64,000 nt of DNA from Tetraselmis striata. Lineage: Eukaryota; Chlorophyta; Chlorodendrophyceae; Chlorodendrales; Chlorodendraceae. Below, in pieces: positions 58,512-64,000 of this stretch. Each line of letters starts with the position of its first letter. The stretch's first letter is position 1. The translations under genes and the position numbers were made by a program. The notes below the pieces were generated by a model. It was given only the letters and a program-made list of their open reading frames with translations, was not told where the DNA came from and made no database searches. The stretch lies in assembly GCA_006384855.1 (NCBI GenBank), contig VCJN01003091.1, positions 1 to 64,000 on the forward strand. Direction: 5' to 3'.

Positions 58512-59717
58512 ACTGCTCGCCAGCGGCGCCGCCCGCGCGCGCCGGCCGGAGCTTCCTGCGGAAGCGACCGCCGAGTCGACCGCCCCGTCGCGTGGTGAGC
58601 GCTTGCGTAAAACGCGCCACTCTCCCGTGCGTGCTGCGCTCGACGCCGCGCCAACTACTTCGCCTAGTGTTCCGTCCCAGTAGCGTTGTCCCCAACAGCA
58701 GCAGGTCCCGCCTCGCGTCGTCGTCCTGGTCTGCTGTATTGATGGGTAGTCGCTATGGTTTCACGGGTAGAGCCGGGCGAAGGCAAAGCGCTGTATTCGT
58801 CGTCCGCTGTCTTCGCCGTCATCACCGTAATCGTCATGCAAGGATTATAATTGCTTTTATAATTGCTTTTATAATTGCTTTTGTGAATTGCAAAAAGGAT
58901 AAATCCACCGCTACAAGCAGTGCTAAAAGATCCAAAAAACAAATCAACAGAAGCCGCTTTTAAAATACGGCCCGCATTCCCGCACGAGGCTTAACAGTTA
59001 GAATTTCTAACCTGACGGTCTTTCTAACCCCGCGCCCAACTAACCCTTAACCCACCGGTCTGGGCGCGACACCGCTTCTTAAGCTTTTGGGGGCGCATTT
59101 GGGTCCCATCTCAGGTGTCGAGGTGGTCATCCCGGCGGTTTTCACCCCTTTGTCAGTCAGGTGAACGGGTTGAACAAGTTGGGCCGGATTTGTGAAAAAA
59201 ACACTCACAATACACACTGTTGGGACAGGACTACCTGTAACCTCGACGTACAGTCATGTGGCGTGGTCCTCGGCCCGGTTCGGACCGGTATACATGCTCT
59301 ACCATATCGGATGACATCCAAGTCCGATCGGCACATTTTTCGACCTTGATATCTCAACATGGTACATCTCGTGCATGGTACCATGGGCGGCATTCTCTCT
59401 GCCGGTGTGCAGATGGCCAAGTCTGATGCGTGTGCTCGTGCCCACTCTGCGTCTTCTCATGTTACTGCTTCCACCCCGCAGTCGCTGTAGAGGACCTTTC
59501 TGATTGCCTTTTATTTTGGTGATTTCCGATATCGCCTTCTGCTGCTAGCTCATGTAAATAATATCTCAACATGGAAAGTCCAGGTAGACCTTGGATCTCC
59601 TATGGCGCACCTGATGCAGGAGAATATTGAGCATTGATGATCGCGTCACCGGAAGCTACGAATCGGACTTACAACGTATATAGCGGAAGGAACCCATGAA
59701 ATTTTGAATTGCTACAA
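58512..59717. other. Spacer with repeat and retroelement-like sequence
   Basis: Contains three tandem TTGCTTTTATAA units (58848-58882) leading into a dispersed-repeat copy. A 43-codon plus-strand frame at 59358-59489 (MVHLVHGTMGGILSAGVQMA) uses T-rich third positions and may be a retroelement scrap. ATATCTCAACATGG occurs twice (59349 and 59561). No host gene seen. Confidence 0.4.
58885..58985 (+). repeat. AT-rich dispersed repeat, copy 4
   Basis: Blocks GTGAATTGCAAAAAGG, AAATCCACCGCTACAAGCAG, AAATCAACAGAAGCCGC and GGCCCGCATTCCCGCACGAG match the other copies in order. Confidence 0.6.
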
Positions 59718-59770
59718 GTGGAAATTGAACCGCGGTCTCTTGCCATACATACTCGCCACCGTAGCTCCGA
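59718..59770 (-). repeat. tRNA-like segment (SINE head or tRNA pseudogene)
   Basis: The minus strand reads GGAGCTACGGTGGCGAGT...AAGAGACCGCGGTTCAATTTCC, aligning with the head of SINE copy 3 (GGTAGAGCGG, GAGAGACC, GGTTCGATTCC) with changes. It abuts the copia remnant. No acceptor stem, so not a functional tRNA. Confidence 0.35.
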
Positions 59771-59774
59771 AACC

Positions 59775-59870
59775 ATGTTCGCGGACATCTTCACTAAGCC
59801 CGTGAACAACCCGCAGTTTGAAACCCTGGCCAATGTGGTGATGAAGGATTCGTTTGCTCTGAACTGCTGA
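59775..59870 (+). mobile_element. Ty1/copia retrotransposon remnant: C-terminal end of pol (RNase H)
   Basis: A 31-residue tail ending at TGA contains ADIFTKPVNNPQFETL, the conserved C-terminal motif (ADxFTKPL...F) that closes copia-type polyproteins. The upstream pol sequence is missing; the preceding bases belong to a tRNA-like segment. A polypurine-like AGTGGGAGGGGT lies at 59917-59928, where copia elements have their PPT just before the 3' LTR, so the LTR may start near 59929. Confidence 0.75.
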
Positions 59871-59928
59871 GCTTACACCTCTTCTCTTCTACTGATTTAT
59901 CACAACCCGTGCCTTCAGTGGGAGGGGT

Positions 59929-60020
59929 TACTGAAGGATGTTCTGTACGAGTACGCTAAATCATTTAGTACTTTGCACATAATAAATATCGGCAATACAC
60001 ATCCATGTCCATTCGAAGGC
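59929..60020 (+). mobile_element. Possible start of copia 3' LTR
   Basis: Sequence directly after the PPT-like purine run, AT-rich with ATAATAAATA and a TGTACGAGTAC segment. The LTR end is not defined because no second LTR is present. Confidence 0.35.
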
Positions 60021-61064
60021 TGAACTGTCGCCGTAACTCACTAGTCAGCACTGAAAATCCACCATTATATATATAATAATGCCACATATGTACAATGCAG
60101 ATCTTCCAATAAGCTTGTTGCCTATACTAAAGACCGAAGGCTCGTTAGTGATTGTGTAACAGCTCTATCTAGCAGTTGCTTCTCAATTAGTCACAAAGTA
60201 TTAATAAGACAAGTGCCCATCACAAATGGGGCCTACTAGATTTCTACCTGTTGATATGAGTATAATCCTCGGCAGCACCAGTTTTGTAACGACCCACTTT
60301 TATGTTTCCTACTACCAGAATTATGCAGTCTCATGTCACATGTGCATAACACAGAGCATCTCTGAGGTTTGACACTTCATCACACACAGTAGGCGCCACG
60401 TATCGGCGGTTACGAAAGTATTGATGAAAGTACTGCGGGACGGTCTTGCGCGTCTTTGTACGACTCGATGGTGCCCACCCGAATCCACTCCCGTCGCCGG
60501 GCCGTCCAGTGAGCAAGCTCGGTGCACGGATGGTATCACAGCCCAGCTTAGACCCAAAACCTCCAACCCTAGCCCATTTGGTGAGCCTTTGGCCGCTGTG
60601 CAGCTGGGCAGACGGGGTGATGACGAGGTGGTGTTTGTGTGACAGTCCTCGGCCGACATAGGGATCTCTCCTGCTTGATCGCACGTGCCGACCGCAACAT
60701 GTCCACCCCACCTGACTCAACTTGCCACATAGTGTCCTAAGACTACTGGAAGGCTGCGAGTCATGGCAGCGAGCTCGATGAAGGCCGTGGTGGGGTGGCT
60801 CACGTAGCTGCCGAGTGGCTCTGCGTTAATTTGCGGCGTTAGTGGTCTCCGAAAGTGACCCATCGGCGGGCCGAATCTCTGACCAGGGCAACACCTCACA
60901 CACCTCAACCATCCCCCAGCTCCCCCCGATGTTTGGATTATCTTGTCCTCGCCATCGGGCCCAGCCTTTGGGGTGCCCCGGGAGAGCTAGGCCTTGGTCA
61001 AGGGAAAGTCGTTGATGCTCTGTATGATTGGAAACGGGGGTCTGATTAGATACATAAACTGATA

Positions 61065-61195
61065 CTGGTGCGAATTACAAACATAAAGCCAATAAGAAGT
61101 CCACCGCTAAAAAGCAGAACCGAAAGATCAATAATACAAGCCGCTGAAAAATCATCCATATAATCATCCATATAAGCCGCCGAGGCTTATTACTG
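61065..61195 (+). repeat. AT-rich dispersed repeat, copy 5
   Basis: GTGCGAATTACAAACATAAA, AAGTCCACCGCTAAAAAGCA, AGATCAATAATACAAGCCGC and AAGCCGCCGAGGC in the family order, with a 13-nt internal duplication (ATCATCCATATAA twice). Confidence 0.6.
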
Positions 61196-61423
61196 GTACC
61201 CTTGCACAAGTCCCCATCAGACGGATGTACTGACGCATACCTGCTACACCCGCGCCGCGGGTATAGACGATGGTGCAGTATTATGTAGTAGTATATAGAC
61301 TCGGCATCTTGATCGCCTTTTACAGCTAGCTCATGTAACTGATATAGGCTCGGCATGTAAAATACATATATTATATATTATATTATATTATAGATCGCTG
61401 CCGCCTGCTACCAGGCAGGTTAC

Positions 61424-61468
<45 letters not shown>
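61424..61468 (+). repeat. (TA)n microsatellite
   Basis: About 22 TA units; no coding or regulatory role visible. Confidence 0.9.
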
Positions 61469-61476
<8 letters not shown>

Positions 61477-62646
61477 CGATGTAGGTACACACATATATGT
61501 GCATACATACATATACATGATGTCACACAGGGCGACATACTTTGTATACTTGGTGATACATGTATATGGTGCTTACGTGCGCTGTGATACTCTCTTTCAA
61601 GCAAACACCGAGCAGCAACATGTACATGATTGGTACGGAGGCCGCATTCCACCACCGCCCATCATCAAAGTACTACCCGCCACTCGTATATTGTCAATAA
61701 TCGCAGCAGGGTCCGGCGACTACAAGCGTGGCGGACGCTGGCACCTGGCAATATATCGCACTGAGGGACGCCAGTTGGTGATCAGCGGCACCTCGCGACT
61801 GCCCTTCCACGGCGCTAGCTCACTCAAGTTTCATGTGCACGTGTGGAGCGGGGATCAGCCACACCAAAGGGGGTCAACGCCGTACAGTTTGTGCGATCGT
61901 GCGTGTGTAATCTGTGTACGTTGCTATGTGGTGGTCTAACAAGTAGGGCGGTGTCGTAGTGCCCCCCCCCCCCCACACACACACACGTAAGTTTCGGTCC
62001 CTCAAGGAGAAAGATTGCCACGTCTAGCCGGCACTGCTTTGTGTACCGACCAGTGCTTCACGTTGCGGCTCGGACGTCAAGGCAGCGGAAACTAGGAGAG
62101 CAAAATCCTGTCGCAGCGTGGGCAGCCTTTCTCCATTAGTGCTTGCGCACATTCGGCTATTAACCATGGCGCATTTGGCGCTCAGGGCGGCCCAATGACA
62201 TCCAGTCAGCCATGTCGGTGTGGTCGGGGCGGCGGATGGGGTGGGGCCAGAGAGGTCCCTTATCATGGTTTCGCGGACATGCTGGGAGGCAGGATGCCGT
62301 AGCTTATCATACATATGCCGCGAGTCCGCTCCCATGCATGGCTGCGGCAGTACGCTGCCATAACCCATATATAATAAATACTATACCACACTTGACTACA
62401 TTCGGGGGGGCACAGGCTGCCGCCGACTCCGCTCCACATGGGTTGCCGAGTGGCCGCTTGCATCAATGAGGATAATAATTCACGCGTGGCGGTGAGTCGC
62501 CCTGCTTTCGCTGCGGTGGGGCATGGGTGGGGCGCGGAGACCGACGCCCGTGACGATTGCGGAAATACGCCCCACCCACGGGGACACGCCGGCGGAGCTC
62601 TTATCTCGTCAGTCTTGCGCGAGCTGGACGGCTCCTTGCCATCAGA

Positions 62647-63860
<1,214 letters not shown>

Positions 63861-64000
63861 CTGCGGCACCGCAACAGCGGCGGCATCAGCAGCAGCAGCA
63901 GGGGGTGGGTCAGCAGGTCTGAATGCAGGGGCGGCTGAGGCGCTCTCAACCGCTGCCCTAAATGTCGCAGCGTGTATGCGCGGGGCCGCCATCGAGTACT

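Larger units (their letters stand above)
60021..62646. other. Spacer without a supported gene
   Basis: Contains a fifth copy of the AT-rich repeat (61065-61195), a (TA)n tract (61424-61468), a short C-run followed by CA repeats (61963-61985), and no supported gene. Minus-strand frames at 60331-60720 lack domains. Confidence 0.45.

Noticed and set aside
60331..60720. Minus-strand frames of 107-129 codons
   Set aside because: No domain, two frames compete, and no splice context.

Overview
The window is nuclear DNA of a eukaryotic microalga, most likely a chlorophyte green alga. Genes are split into short, very GC-rich exons with GT-AG introns (a few GC-AG). UGUAA-type poly(A) signals follow several stop codons, and TTTAGGG-like telomeric motifs are scattered through the spacers. 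One gene encodes a HugZ/HOZ-type protein with a plastid-like transit peptide, as in photosynthetic lineages. No rRNA, intact tRNA gene, operon or CRISPR array was seen. Species assignment is not possible from the sequence alone. Gene models below were built by hand from splice-site phase and protein-family continuity.

Layout, left to right. 0.8-2.9 kb: exons of a coiled-coil protein (+). 3.8-7.1 kb: two divergent small heat-shock protein (HSP20) genes about 2.4 kb apart, with a SINE copy between them. 8.2-9.1 kb: ankyrin-type repeat gene broken by a one-base frameshift (-). 10.8-12.8 kb: membrane-anchored YjiK/SdiA-regulated-type beta-propeller protein (-). 15.9-17.1 kb: small single-pass, lysine-rich membrane protein (-). 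18.5-19.7 kb: coiled-coil protein resembling the kinetochore subunit Nnf1/PMF1 (+). 21.0-23.7 kb: HugZ/HOZ-like FMN-binding split-barrel protein (-). 24.2-27.4 kb: repeat island with two SINE copies forming a palindrome and two decayed transposon-type ORFs. 28.4-40.6 kb: a 17-exon leucine-rich-repeat protein of about 1,209 aa with a candidate N-myristoylation site (+); its introns hold a ~1 kb terminal-inverted-repeat element and a 540 bp hexanucleotide array. 42.5-43.9 kb: decayed minisatellite array ending in a partial U-box (-). 44.7-46.7 kb: an ORF with one internal TGA and a fold-back element. 47.9-50.3 kb: DUF72/YecE protein (-). 51.5-52.9 kb: organelle-type nucleoside diphosphate kinase (+). 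53.8-58.5 kb: membrane-anchored BNR/Asp-box sialidase-like protein (-). 59.7-60.0 kb: tail of a Ty1/copia element. 62.6 kb to beyond the window: C-terminal exons of glutamine-dependent NAD+ synthetase (-).

The genes do not form an obvious pathway; they look like ordinary, unlinked eukaryotic loci. The most striking shared property is a run of cytosines, on the transcribed-sense strand, within about 20 nt of the 5' splice site in many introns on both strands. Spacers carry several repeat families: tRNA-headed SINEs, a ~100 bp AT-rich repeat in five copies, and palindromic fold-back elements.
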